Assembly (NCBI RefSeq): GCF_029167645.1
Contig: NZ_CP119147.1
Coordinates: 6,156,501 to 6,220,500, forward strand
DNA from: Streptomyces sp. AM 2-1-1
GTDB taxonomy: Bacteria > Actinomycetota > Actinomycetes > Streptomycetales > Streptomycetaceae
Direction: 5' to 3'
DNA: 64,000 nt
Shown here: positions 53,398-64,000 of the stretch, piece by piece
Numbering within the stretch: position 1 is the first letter of the stretch
Layout of the letters: each line of letters starts with the position of its first letter
Notes under the pieces: model-generated
The model's database searches: none
Told to the model about the DNA's origin: nothing
What the model saw: only the letters and a program-made list of their open reading frames with translations
Position numbers and translations under genes: made by a program

Positions 53398-55800
53398 TCA
53401 GGGGGCGGTGCCCCAGGAGAGCGTGCCGGCCACGTAGGCGCCGACCTTCGCCGCGTCGGCGAAGGAGGTGTTGGTCGAGCGGCTGTAGTCGTCCGCCTCG
53501 CTGAAGTTGGACCAGTCGCTCTTGTTCAGACGGAGCTGGATCTCACCGGTGGAGGCACCGGCCGCCAGGGTGCCGCTGCCGAAGCCGACCTCCAGGTAGT
53601 GGCTGGCGCCGGCCGCCGAACCGCCGGCCGTGACACCGAGGTTCACGGAGCCGCAGCCGATGACCGCGTAGTCGCACGCGGTGCCGAAGGTGGAGGCACC
53701 CGCCTCGGGGGTGAACCAGTAGCGCAGCTTCACCGTGGACAGGTTCACCGCGGTGGTGCCGGTGTTGACCAGCTGGAGCGACATCCGGATCTGGTTGTCG
53801 GTGGCGGAGGAGTCCGTGTTCTTGTACTGGACCTTGAGCGACCCCGTCCCGGTGCCGCCGCCCGCGGAGGTGGTGACGGAGAGGGCGCTGGAGGCGGCCG
53901 AGACGTTACCGGCGGCGTCCTTGGCCTTGACCGTGTAGCTGTAGGCGGTCGAGGCGGTCAGGCCCGTGTCGCTGTAGGAGGTGGTGGTGGAGGAGCCGAC
54001 CTTGACGCCGCCGCGGAAGATGTCGTAGCCGGTCACGGCGGTGTTGTCGGTCGACGCGGTCCAGGAGAGCGAGACGCTGCTGCTGGTCTTCGCCGTGGAC
54101 GTCAGGGCCGTCGGAGCGGTCGGCGCCTGGGTGTCGGTGGTGCCGCCGCCCGCGGAGGTGGTGACGGAGAGGGCGCTGGAGGCGGCCGAGACGTTACCGG
54201 CGGCGTCCTTGGCCTTGACCGTGTAGCTGTAGGCGGTCGAGGCGGTCAGGCCCGTGTCGCTGTAGGAGGTGGTGGTGGAGGAGCCGACCTTGACGCCGCC
54301 GCGGAAGATGTCGTAGCCGGTCACGGCGGTGTTGTCGGTCGACGCGGTCCAGGAGAGCGAGACGCTGCTGCTGGTCTTCGCCGTGGACGTCAGGGCCGTC
54401 GGAGCGGTCGGCGCCTGCGTGTCGGTGGTGCCACCGCCGGTGATCGGCGGGTAGGCGTTGCGCACGAGCTCCTGGAACTGCGCGGAGAACCAGTGGCCCG
54501 CGAGCGGGGAGTTCGGCAGGGCGCCGGTCATGCTGTTGCCGTTGCGGCCGTTACCGGTGTACGTCGGGTCGCACATCCGGTCGAAGCCCTTGCCCTCGTC
54601 GTTCGCGACGGGGGCGCTGTTGCCGTCCGACTCGCCCGGGGGCTTGGCCCAGACGTACGCGTCGATGCCCGGCTCCGGGGCGGCGGTGGGACGCTCGCCG
54701 ATGCCGGCGCCGCTCTGGTTGCACCAGTTGCCCGCGTGGATGCGCCGGTCGACCCGGCCGCCGTCCACATAGGCGTCCACACTGGTCAGCGGACCGGGGG
54801 CGGTGGGACGCGCGGTGCCGCCCCAGCCGTTGCGGGCCGTGTCGATCAGCATGCCGATGTTGGAGTTGAAGCCCTGGCCCACCAGCTGGGTGCGCAGCGC
54901 CTGGGCGAACGACAGCTCGTCGACGTAGTAGTTCCAGTCGACCCACTTGGACTGGCGCACCGTGGTGCCGTTCACCGAGTCGGTGACCTTGATGTTCGGC
55001 TCCTTGAGAGCCGAGTAGTTGGCCGTGTTGACGATGAAGCCCGAGACGTCGTTGACCGTGGCGCCCTCGGACGTGGCGGCCTTCTTGAACTCCGTCACGG
55101 CCGGGCCCATGTTGCTGTCCCAACCCAGCCAGCCGTGGTGCGCGGCGTCGATGTAGTTGTAGACGTTGGGAATGGCGCCCAGGGTGTGCAGCGCGTAGCC
55201 GACGCCCTTCTCGTAGTTGCCGTTCGCCTTCATCGTCGCGCAGGCGTCGGTCGAACCCGCCGTGCCGCCCGCGTTGGTGACGATGTTGGGCAGCGAGTCG
55301 GGCTCGATGATCGTGACGATGCGCAGGCTCGCGTAGGCCGGGTCGGCGAGGATGTCCGAGATCGGGTCGATGTACTCGTTCTTGTAGCGGTCGAGCTCGG
55401 TGGGACCGAGTTCACCGTTGGAGGCCAGCGCGGCGCAGTCCCGTCCCGGCAGGTCGTAGATGACGACCTGGAACAGGTTCGCGCCCTGGGCCAGCGCCGT
55501 GTCGAGGTGCCCCCGCAGGCTCCTCGCCGTGGCGGAGCCCTCGATGGCCGCGATGCGGTCCATCCAGACGAAGGCCGGCGTGTTGGCGATGGCGGCGCCG
55601 CCCGGTTCGGCCGCCGCCTTGGCGGACCAGTCCGGGTTCACGTACGCGGTCGCACCCACGTAGGGGTTGTCGACCCGTGCCGCCGCCGCGGCCGATGCGG
55701 GGGCGGGGACGGCGACGGCCAGCGCCGCGCCCATGGCCAGGGCGGAGACTGCGGCCAGTCTCCGGCGCAGCCCGTGCTTGGTGGTGCCTCTGCTACTCAT
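53398..55800 (-). CDS. Secreted GH6 exocellulase with two FN3 modules and a CBM3-type domain
   Basis: 800 residues. Sec signal (LAAVSALAMGAALAVAVPAP, cleaved near ASA at about 38), GH6 catalytic domain to about residue 460 (active-site D121 in YDLPGRDC; acid Asp168 in IIEPDSLPN), two FN3 modules (about 465-560 and 561-656), then a C-terminal CBM3-like domain (LKVQYKNTDSSATDNQIRMS). The architecture resembles cellobiohydrolases such as Cel6B. The two FN3 modules are nearly identical in DNA (288-bp tandem copy, one base different), so one was duplicated recently. It is the last of three cellulolytic genes read in this direction. Confidence 0.95.
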   Translation of the reverse strand: MSSRGTTKHGLRRRLAAVSALAMGAALAVAVPAPASAAAAARVDNPYVGATAYVNPDWSAKAAAEPGGAAIANTPAFVWMDRIAAIEGSATARSLRGHLDTALAQGANLFQVVIYDLPGRDCAALASNGELGPTELDRYKNEYIDPISDILADPAYASLRIVTIIEPDSLPNIVTNAGGTAGSTDACATMKANGNYEKGVGYALHTLGAIPNVYNYIDAAHHGWLGWDSNMGPAVTEFKKAATSEGATVNDVSGFIVNTANYSALKEPNIKVTDSVNGTTVRQSKWVDWNYYVDELSFAQALRTQLVGQGFNSNIGMLIDTARNGWGGTARPTAPGPLTSVDAYVDGGRVDRRIHAGNWCNQSGAGIGERPTAAPEPGIDAYVWAKPPGESDGNSAPVANDEGKGFDRMCDPTYTGNGRNGNSMTGALPNSPLAGHWFSAQFQELVRNAYPPITGGGTTDTQAPTAPTALTSTAKTSSSVSLSWTASTDNTAVTGYDIFRGGVKVGSSTTTSYSDTGLTASTAYSYTVKAKDAAGNVSAASSALSVTTSAGGGTTDTQAPTAPTALTSTAKTSSSVSLSWTASTDNTAVTGYDIFRGGVKVGSSTTTSYSDTGLTASTAYSYTVKAKDAAGNVSAASSALSVTTSAGGGTGTGSLKVQYKNTDSSATDNQIRMSLQLVNTGTTAVNLSTVKLRYWFTPEAGASTFGTACDYAVIGCGSVNLGVTAGGSAAGASHYLEVGFGSGTLAAGASTGEIQLRLNKSDWSNFSEADDYSRSTNTSFADAAKVGAYVAGTLSWGTAP
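53851..54426. repeat. 288-bp tandem duplication encoding FN3 modules
   Basis: Copies 53851-54138 and 54139-54426. They are in frame (96 codons each), and I find only one base difference (GGGTG versus GCGTG near the end of each copy). Confidence 0.9.
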
Positions 55801-55966
55801 TGCGGCTCCGTGTTCCTTTCGTACGCCTGCGGGTGCGCCCCGCGGACGGGTTCGGGGGTGTCGATCGGGAGCGGCCCGCCTGGTCGGGGCCGACTGCTCC
55901 CGTCGGGCCGCCGTCGGTGAGGACGGGGCCTGCGGTGGGTCGTGGTGCTGGGGGACGGTGGTGCTA

Positions 55967-56010
55967 CCCGATGGCGGGTACCGCGGGGCGGTGGGTGACC
56001 CGCCATCGGG
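55967..56010. terminator. Hairpin downstream of GH48
   Basis: 13-bp perfect arms (55967-55979 and 55998-56010) with an 18-nt loop in the 301-bp gap 55801-56101. It fits a terminator of the GH48 gene. The GH6 promoter should lie in the remainder of the gap; no CebR palindrome was found there. Confidence 0.65.
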
Positions 56011-56101
56011 AGTGGGTGGGTGGCCGGCGGCTCAGTGGCCGGTCACGGTGCGGGGGCGCGGTGGCGGTGTTCCGCCGCGCGGTCGGCCCCCGGGCGGTGG
56101 A

Positions 56102-58903
56102 TCACGGGGCGGTCCCCCAGGCGAGGGCGCCGGCGACGTAGGCGCCGACCTTGGACGAGTCCGCGTACCCGGTGTTGGTACCGCGGCTGTAGTGGTTGCT
56201 CTCGTTGAAGTTGGACCAGTCGCTCTTGTTGATCCGCAGCTGGATCTCGCCCGTCGACGCGCCGGCGGCCAGGGTGCCCGCACCGCCGGTGAAACCGACT
56301 TCCAGGTAGCGGTCGGCGCCCGTCTTCGCAGGGGAGAGGGCCACCACCGCGTGGGTGATGGTGGACGAGCCGAGCGCGGCGTAGTCGCAGTACGTGCCGA
56401 AGGTGCTCGCACCGCCGTCGGAGGAGAACCAGTACCGCAGCTTCACCGTCGACAGGTCGATCGGAGCGCTGCCCGTGTTGACCACCTGGAGGGCCAGCCT
56501 GATCTGGTTGTCGGTGGCGGAGGAGTCGGTGTTCTTGTACTGGACCTTGACCGCCCCGGTGCCGGTCGAGCCGCCCGTCTTCGTGGTGGCGGTGACCGCC
56601 GCCGACAGGGGCGAGGTGTTGCCGCGCGCGTCCCGGGCGGCGACCGTGTAGCTGTACACGGTCGCAGCGGCGAGACCCGGGTCCGTGAACGCCGTGGTGG
56701 TCGCGTTCCCCGCGAGGACCCCGTTGCGGTAGACGTCGTAGCCGGTCACGGCGACGTTGTCGGTGGCCGCGGTCCAGGAGAGCGAGACGCTGTTGGCGGT
56801 CGTCGCCGTCACGGTGAGCCCGGCCGGGATCGTCGGCGCCTGGGTGTCCCCACTGGGCACGCTGCCGCCCTCCACCAGCAGCTCCGCGTAGATCGCGAAG
56901 GCCAGGGCGAGCGCCGCCTGCGCCCAGAAGCGGTGGTAGGTGAACGTGGGCGCGGCGCCGCCGTCCAGGTAGGCCTGCACCTTCGGCCAGTCCGGGTCGT
57001 TCTTGTACCAGCTGCGGATGCTGATGAAGGTCGAACCCGGCTTGACGGGGTCGCCGTTCGGCATCTTGCCCGACCAGCCGGCGGGGATGTACACCTCGTC
57101 GTCGAACCGGTTGTAGTCGCGCCGGGTCTCCGGCACCGAGATGCCCTTGGAGGTGGCGTTCAGCGCCATCGCGTCCAGCAGCGCCTTGGCGAGTGCCGCC
57201 GCGTTCTTGTCGCCGGACTTGGCGGCGTAGTAGGTGAGGGTCTTGACGTACGCGGCGCCCACACCGACGTCGTTGGCGTAGTCCAGCACCGTGACGTGCA
57301 GACCCGCGTTGGCTCCGGGGGACGCCGCGTTCCAGGTGTCCGGCTGGCCCGACCAGTTGAGCGTGGAGGGGAAGCGGAAGCTGCCGTCGGCGCCCACCGT
57401 CGTCTCGGACGAGGCCCATGCGACCCACTTGGAGAGCACGGCCTTCGCGGACGCGTTGCCGGTCTCGTGGTAGTACGCCGCGAGGCGCTCCATGCCCCAC
57501 GCCTGGAAGCCGAACCAGTTGTTGCTCGCCGGGTCGTGGTAGACCGGCTGCCAGTCGTACGCCATGCCGTAGAAGGTCGGCGTACCGGCCGGCGGCTTGC
57601 CGTAACTCCCCTCCCAGCTGTTGGTGCAGCCGCCCGCGAAGGCTCCCTCGCTCGACTGCAGCCAGGTCAGGAACTCCAGCTGCCGGGTCAGGCTCTTGGA
57701 CCAGTCGCCCCTGGCCGTGGCCGACTTGGGAGTCAGCGCGGGGACGTTGGAGAGCGCCCAGGCCGCCAGCGGGTTCTGATAGCCCTGGTGGGAAGCGCTG
57801 TCGCCGATGCGCCAGGCCCATCCGCCGCCGCTGCCGGCCGCGGCACCTCCCCACGCGTAGTACCAGGACAACAGGTAGTGCTGCGAGTCACGGCCGGAGG
57901 CGGCCGGGCAGGAGACCGGGTCGGTGCAGTCGCCGACCCGCTTGAAGTACTTGTCGAACATGGCGTACCGGAGGTAGTCGCCCATCTTGGCAGCCTTCGC
58001 GAGCGAACCCGCGACCTCGCTCGCCTTGCCCTGGGCCGTGGCCCAGCGGTACGCCCAGTAGGCGGCCTGCACCGCGCGGGCGTCGGCGTCCGGCGCGTTG
58101 GTGTACTTCCACTGCTTGGCGTAGCTGGAGTCGCCGACGAAGAGATCGAGGTATCCGTTGGGGCCGCCGTACTTGAACAGGTCCGTCGTGGGCTGCGGGA
58201 CCGTCTCCCACACCGACTCCTGCGCACCGCGCTGGTAGGTGTTGATGAAGGAAGCCCCGGCGCCCGGCCCGGACTCGCCACCGGTGCCCGGCTTGTTGCC
58301 GTAACCGTAGACGTTGTCCAGGTCCATCAGCCAGTGCATGCCGTAGACGTCCATCGTCCCGTAGGACGAGGCGAGTTCGGTGGCGAGAGGGTCCGCGCCG
58401 GACTTGACCGTGCCGTTCAGGGCAGAGGGGTAGCCGCTGGGCAGCGGGTGCTCCGGGGCGTAGGTCGCGGGAGCCGACGGGTTGTAGGAGTCGGCGGTCG
58501 ACTGGTCCGCGTGCTGGGGGATGATGGTCTTCTCCGCCACGGCCCAGGCCGCGTTGAAGGGAGCCCAGTTCCCGGTCACCCTGCCGTACGCGGCCTCCAG
58601 CCACATCCAGAAGCTGACCGCTTCCGACGTGGTCTGGTGACCGTGGTCGGGGGCTTCGACCATCAGGGTCTCGACCGAGTGGTAGGGCAGTCCGCCCGGG
58701 CTGAAGTAACCGTTGGCCGCAGCCTTGATCTTGCCGTACTGGGTCAGGAAGGCCTGGGTGTACGGGTCGTCGGCCGCAGCCGCACCGGCAGTGGTGCCGG
58801 CCGTCTGCGAGGCGGGCTTGGCGACGGCGATGCCCTGTGCCATACCGGCGGCGAGCAGGCTGCCGCCCAGGGCACTACTGAACGTTCTCCGTGAAATCGA
58901 CAC
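56102..58903 (-). CDS. Secreted GH48 reducing-end cellobiohydrolase with FN3 and CBM3-type domains
   Basis: 933 residues. Tat signal with the twin arginine SRRTFSSALGGSLLAAG (residues 4-20). The GH48 domain spans about 45-690: acid Glu94 in GHQTTSEAVSFWMWLEA, then QHYLLSWYYAWGGA, DWQPVYHDPASNNWFGFQAW, YHRFWAQAALALA. FN3 (about 695-785) and a CBM3-like domain (about 790-933) follow. It processively releases cellobiose from cellulose reducing ends and normally works with GH6 and GH10 partners, all present in this cluster. Confidence 0.96.
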   Translation of the reverse strand: MSISRRTFSSALGGSLLAAGMAQGIAVAKPASQTAGTTAGAAAADDPYTQAFLTQYGKIKAAANGYFSPGGLPYHSVETLMVEAPDHGHQTTSEAVSFWMWLEAAYGRVTGNWAPFNAAWAVAEKTIIPQHADQSTADSYNPSAPATYAPEHPLPSGYPSALNGTVKSGADPLATELASSYGTMDVYGMHWLMDLDNVYGYGNKPGTGGESGPGAGASFINTYQRGAQESVWETVPQPTTDLFKYGGPNGYLDLFVGDSSYAKQWKYTNAPDADARAVQAAYWAYRWATAQGKASEVAGSLAKAAKMGDYLRYAMFDKYFKRVGDCTDPVSCPAASGRDSQHYLLSWYYAWGGAAAGSGGGWAWRIGDSASHQGYQNPLAAWALSNVPALTPKSATARGDWSKSLTRQLEFLTWLQSSEGAFAGGCTNSWEGSYGKPPAGTPTFYGMAYDWQPVYHDPASNNWFGFQAWGMERLAAYYHETGNASAKAVLSKWVAWASSETTVGADGSFRFPSTLNWSGQPDTWNAASPGANAGLHVTVLDYANDVGVGAAYVKTLTYYAAKSGDKNAAALAKALLDAMALNATSKGISVPETRRDYNRFDDEVYIPAGWSGKMPNGDPVKPGSTFISIRSWYKNDPDWPKVQAYLDGGAAPTFTYHRFWAQAALALAFAIYAELLVEGGSVPSGDTQAPTIPAGLTVTATTANSVSLSWTAATDNVAVTGYDVYRNGVLAGNATTTAFTDPGLAAATVYSYTVAARDARGNTSPLSAAVTATTKTGGSTGTGAVKVQYKNTDSSATDNQIRLALQVVNTGSAPIDLSTVKLRYWFSSDGGASTFGTYCDYAALGSSTITHAVVALSPAKTGADRYLEVGFTGGAGTLAAGASTGEIQLRINKSDWSNFNESNHYSRGTNTGYADSSKVGAYVAGALAWGTAP

Positions 58904-59021
58904 AAATCCTCCGCCGGCGGGCGTCGTTGGGGGGAAGGTGGGCGCAGAAGGGGAAGGCAGGGGAGAAGGAGGTGGAGCGGGGAAGCGGGGTGAGCGAGCG
59001 GGCGGCCGGGGCGGCCGGGGG

Positions 59022-61782
<2,761 letters not shown>

Positions 61783-62613
61783 ATGGCTGCGAGCGGCCGG
61801 ACCAGGACCGTGGCGGACCCGCCCATGGTGACGGTCGGCATCGACCTGGCCGGCTACACCGGTACGACCGGGGTCTGCCGCATCACCTGGGCGGAACGGC
61901 CGGTCGTCGACATCCTCGACGCCCGGAGCGACGACGATCTGCTGGCGGCGGTCCGGACCGCGGACAAGACAGGTCTGGACTCGCCGATCGGCTGGCCGGT
62001 CGCCTTCACGTCCCTGCTCGCCGCCCATCGGGCCGGCACGGAGTTGCCGGTGCGGAGCCGGTACGCACCGCATTCGGACGGTCGTGAAGGGCTGGGGCGG
62101 TTCACCCACCGTCTGACCGACGACGTGGCATGGAAGCGCACCGGGGCGGGGAGACGGCGCCCTCTCTCGGTCGCCGCCGACAAGCTGGGCATCGTCGCCA
62201 TGCGCGCGGTGGATCTGCTGGACCGCCTGGCGGAGGAGGGCCCCGCCATTCCGCGGGACGGCTCCGGCTCCGTCGTGGAGGTCTACCCGGCGTTCGCCCT
62301 GATCCAGTGGGGCCTGGCGAGCGAGGACAGCTACAAGAACTCGAAGCCCGCCGCCCTCCTCGCGCGCGCCGCCATCCTCGCCGGCCTCGTCGACGGTCTG
62401 GGCATCGACATCCGCGAGCGGGAGCGCGACCGGTGCACGCGCAGCGACCACGATCTGGACGCCCTGATCTCCGCGGTCGTCGCGCGGGCCGCGGCGTGCG
62501 GGATGACCCATCCGCCCGCCACCGCCGAGGAGCGTGAGCTGGCGGCCGTGGAGGGGTGGATGCACCTGCCCGTACGGGGCCTGCCGCTCGCCGCCGTGCG
62601 GAACGGTTTCTGA
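61783..62613 (+). CDS. DUF429 family protein (predicted RNase H-fold)
   Basis: 276 residues. The DUF429 pattern is clear: VGIDLAGYTGTTGV near the start, DSPIGWPVAF, R-rich [28 protein letters not shown], and the terminal acidic DHDLDALISAVVARA. The conserved acids suggest a metal-dependent nuclease-like fold, but I know of no assigned substrate. ATG 61783 gives a full-length protein. It may be the first gene of a local accessory patch with the broken gene after it; no defence partner is visible. Confidence 0.82.
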   Translation: MAASGRTRTVADPPMVTVGIDLAGYTGTTGVCRITWAERPVVDILDARSDDDLLAAVRTADKTGLDSPIGWPVAFTSLLAAHRAGTELPVRSRYAPHSDGREGLGRFTHRLTDDVAWKRTGAGRRRPLSVAADKLGIVAMRAVDLLDRLAEEGPAIPRDGSGSVVEVYPAFALIQWGLASEDSYKNSKPAALLARAAILAGLVDGLGIDIRERERDRCTRSDHDLDALISAVVARAAACGMTHPPATAEERELAAVEGWMHLPVRGLPLAAVRNGF

Positions 62614-62909
62614 TACGGCGGCGGGGGCGCCGCTGTCGGAAGCGGCCAGAGAACGCCGCGGTCGCGCGGGAGGGCGGACCGTACCGCTGGTCCGGTCGGC
62701 CCTTGTCACCCGCCGAAGCAGCGGAGGTCACCGTCACCGACGGGGAGGAGCTGCCGCACTTCCGTACGGCCGTCACGGTCTGCCCGTCATGCCGGACGTC
62801 CTCGTCGACGTGGCGCACTCCCTGTCCGCGCGATGCGGAGGCTTCACTGACCGTCCACGGGCCGCCCGCCCGGAGGAAGGCGTTTCGGGAGGCCATAGAC
62901 TCGCGCGCC

Positions 62910-63940
62910 ATGGAAGAGATGTTCGAACTGGGGACCATCAATTGCCCGTCCGGAACTCTCGTGATCATCGACGGTGGTTACCTGGGTCTGTGGAGCGGAG
63001 AACGGTCGCCGGCGGACGTCGATCCGGCCGCCTTGAGTATCGAAGACTCCGCACGGGCCGCCGACGTCACGGGCGCCCTAGACTTCGAGGTCACCGGGCC
63101 GGACGCCGCCGAAGCGGTCCGGACCTTCGACAGGCAGCCAGGCTCCATGACATCCCGTCCTCGAAAGCCGCCGCGTTCGAGGAGAATTTCGCTGATCACT
63201 GCCGATCCGCCGGCCTGGACGCGCGACTGAAGGCCCTGCCACTCCGGGAAACCCATGCCCACCGAGCCCGTCGGACAGCCGAGGAGGGCGGAGGCGGCTT
63301 TTTGATGTTCGGGGTGCCCGTCGTCGCCGTGGGCGGCGTCCCCAGAAGCCGGCACCTGCCCGTGCGGGCCACCCGGTCCGACTACGGCGACGGTGTCGGC
63401 GCTCGCTGGTCCGAGATCTCGATCCGGATGCGTGAGGGAGAGGCCGCGTCGTCGCTTTCCCTGGGTGACGTAGGAGTGGACTGGGCACGTGTGCTTTTCG
63501 GTGATGTCGACGCCCTGAGCGCGTGGCAGCACGAGGATTCGATGGACGGCCTGGCCGACGTGGCGTTCTGGGGGGCCGCGGCGGAGGAAGCCGCCACGAT
63601 GTTCTCCCCACCCGAATGGCGGGAGCCCGGTGAGGAGAGCGTTCGCGGGTGGACTGCCCTGCCGGTCCCGAAGGCGGTGGAAAGAGCACGTGCGCTCTCC
63701 CGATGGAAGGACGAGACCGGACGACGCATGGCGGTGGACTTCCGACCCCACTCCCATCACTGGCAGATCATGCGCCAGGTACGGGCTTCGCACGTCGAAG
63801 CCGGATCCGTGGAACTCGGTGATGCCCGAGTGCTGTGCGCGATGACGAGCTGGGGCGACGGCTTCTTCCCAGTGACCGCCGATCTGGACGCGTCGGGGGA
63901 CCTCCTTGCCGTGCGAGTGCGCTTCTCATCCGCTCCCTGA
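62910..63940 (+). pseudogene. Unknown protein gene with a frameshift
   Basis: A gene starting at ATG 62910 (MEEMFELGTINCPSGTLVII) runs in one frame to about 63137 (VTGPDAAEAVRTFDRQ). It then continues in another frame (ARLHDIPSSKAAAFEENFAD) to a normal end at 63938-63940 with sensible codon use in both parts. A one-base change restores a protein of about 343 residues. It may be a sequencing error or a real lesion. No domain is recognised; the text VGGVPRSRHLPVRATRSDYG and many acidic/aromatic residues do not match a family I know. The 296 bp before it (62614-62909) carry a further open, perhaps degraded, frame. Confidence 0.6.
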
Positions 63941-64000
63941 ACAACCGCCCCTCAGCTTCCTGAGTCCGAGCCTCGTGTCCCTCCTCCGAGCGAACTCGCC

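Overview
The window is a 64 kb piece of a high-GC actinobacterial chromosome, almost certainly Streptomyces. Signs of this are the very strong G/C bias at third codon positions, frequent GTG starts, 4-bp stop/start overlaps, and the gene order pyrC-carA-carB-pyrD-pyrF-mihF-gmk-rpoZ-coaBC-metK-priA-fmt-rsmB-rpe.

Layout. 1-20 kb is core metabolism: the end of a pyrimidine operon (pyrC partial, a PH-like membrane protein, carAB, pyrD, pyrF), then mihF, gmk, rpoZ, coaBC, metK, a helicase-motif-less priA, fmt, rsmB, rpe and a SorC-type regulator. 20-31.7 kb is more accessory: an orphan class I terpene cyclase, guaB1 (probably a GMP reductase), an aldehyde dehydrogenase, an Lrp/AsnC regulator next to a davA-davB pair (lysine 2-monooxygenase plus 5-aminovaleramide amidase), a DUF5995-like protein, a GH6 protein and a uracil permease.

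31,907-35,696 is a complete Tn3-family element by its ends: identical 38-bp terminal inverted repeats and a 5-bp target duplication (GTGCC). Its transposase and tyrosine recombinase are both wrecked, yet it carries two intact orphan immunity genes, one barstar-type and one SMI1/KNR4 (SUKH)-type. A cluster of short repeats just upstream of the dead recombinase looks like its resolution site. This is the most unusual part of the window.

35.9-49 kb returns to chromosomal backbone: a divergent MFS/ROK pair with a clear operator, an FMN riboswitch followed by a 127-codon ORF and ribE-ribM-ribBA-ribH, then hisE-hisG, a PH-like protein, two coupled CNNM/CBS proteins, and a TPR-AAA ATPase of the EccA/CbxX type. 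49-53 kb holds a possible small RNA, a kinase, a secreted C39-like protease and a SpoIIE-type phosphatase. 53.4-60.7 kb is a plant-wall degradation cluster on the minus strand (GH10, GH48 and GH6, all with the same class of C-terminal CBM3-like module). A perfect 14-bp CebR/CelR-type palindrome lies upstream of the GH10 gene. The end has a 1.1 kb stretch with no convincing gene, a DUF429 protein and a frameshifted unknown gene.

All functional calls come from reading motifs and recalled family features. No database search was run.
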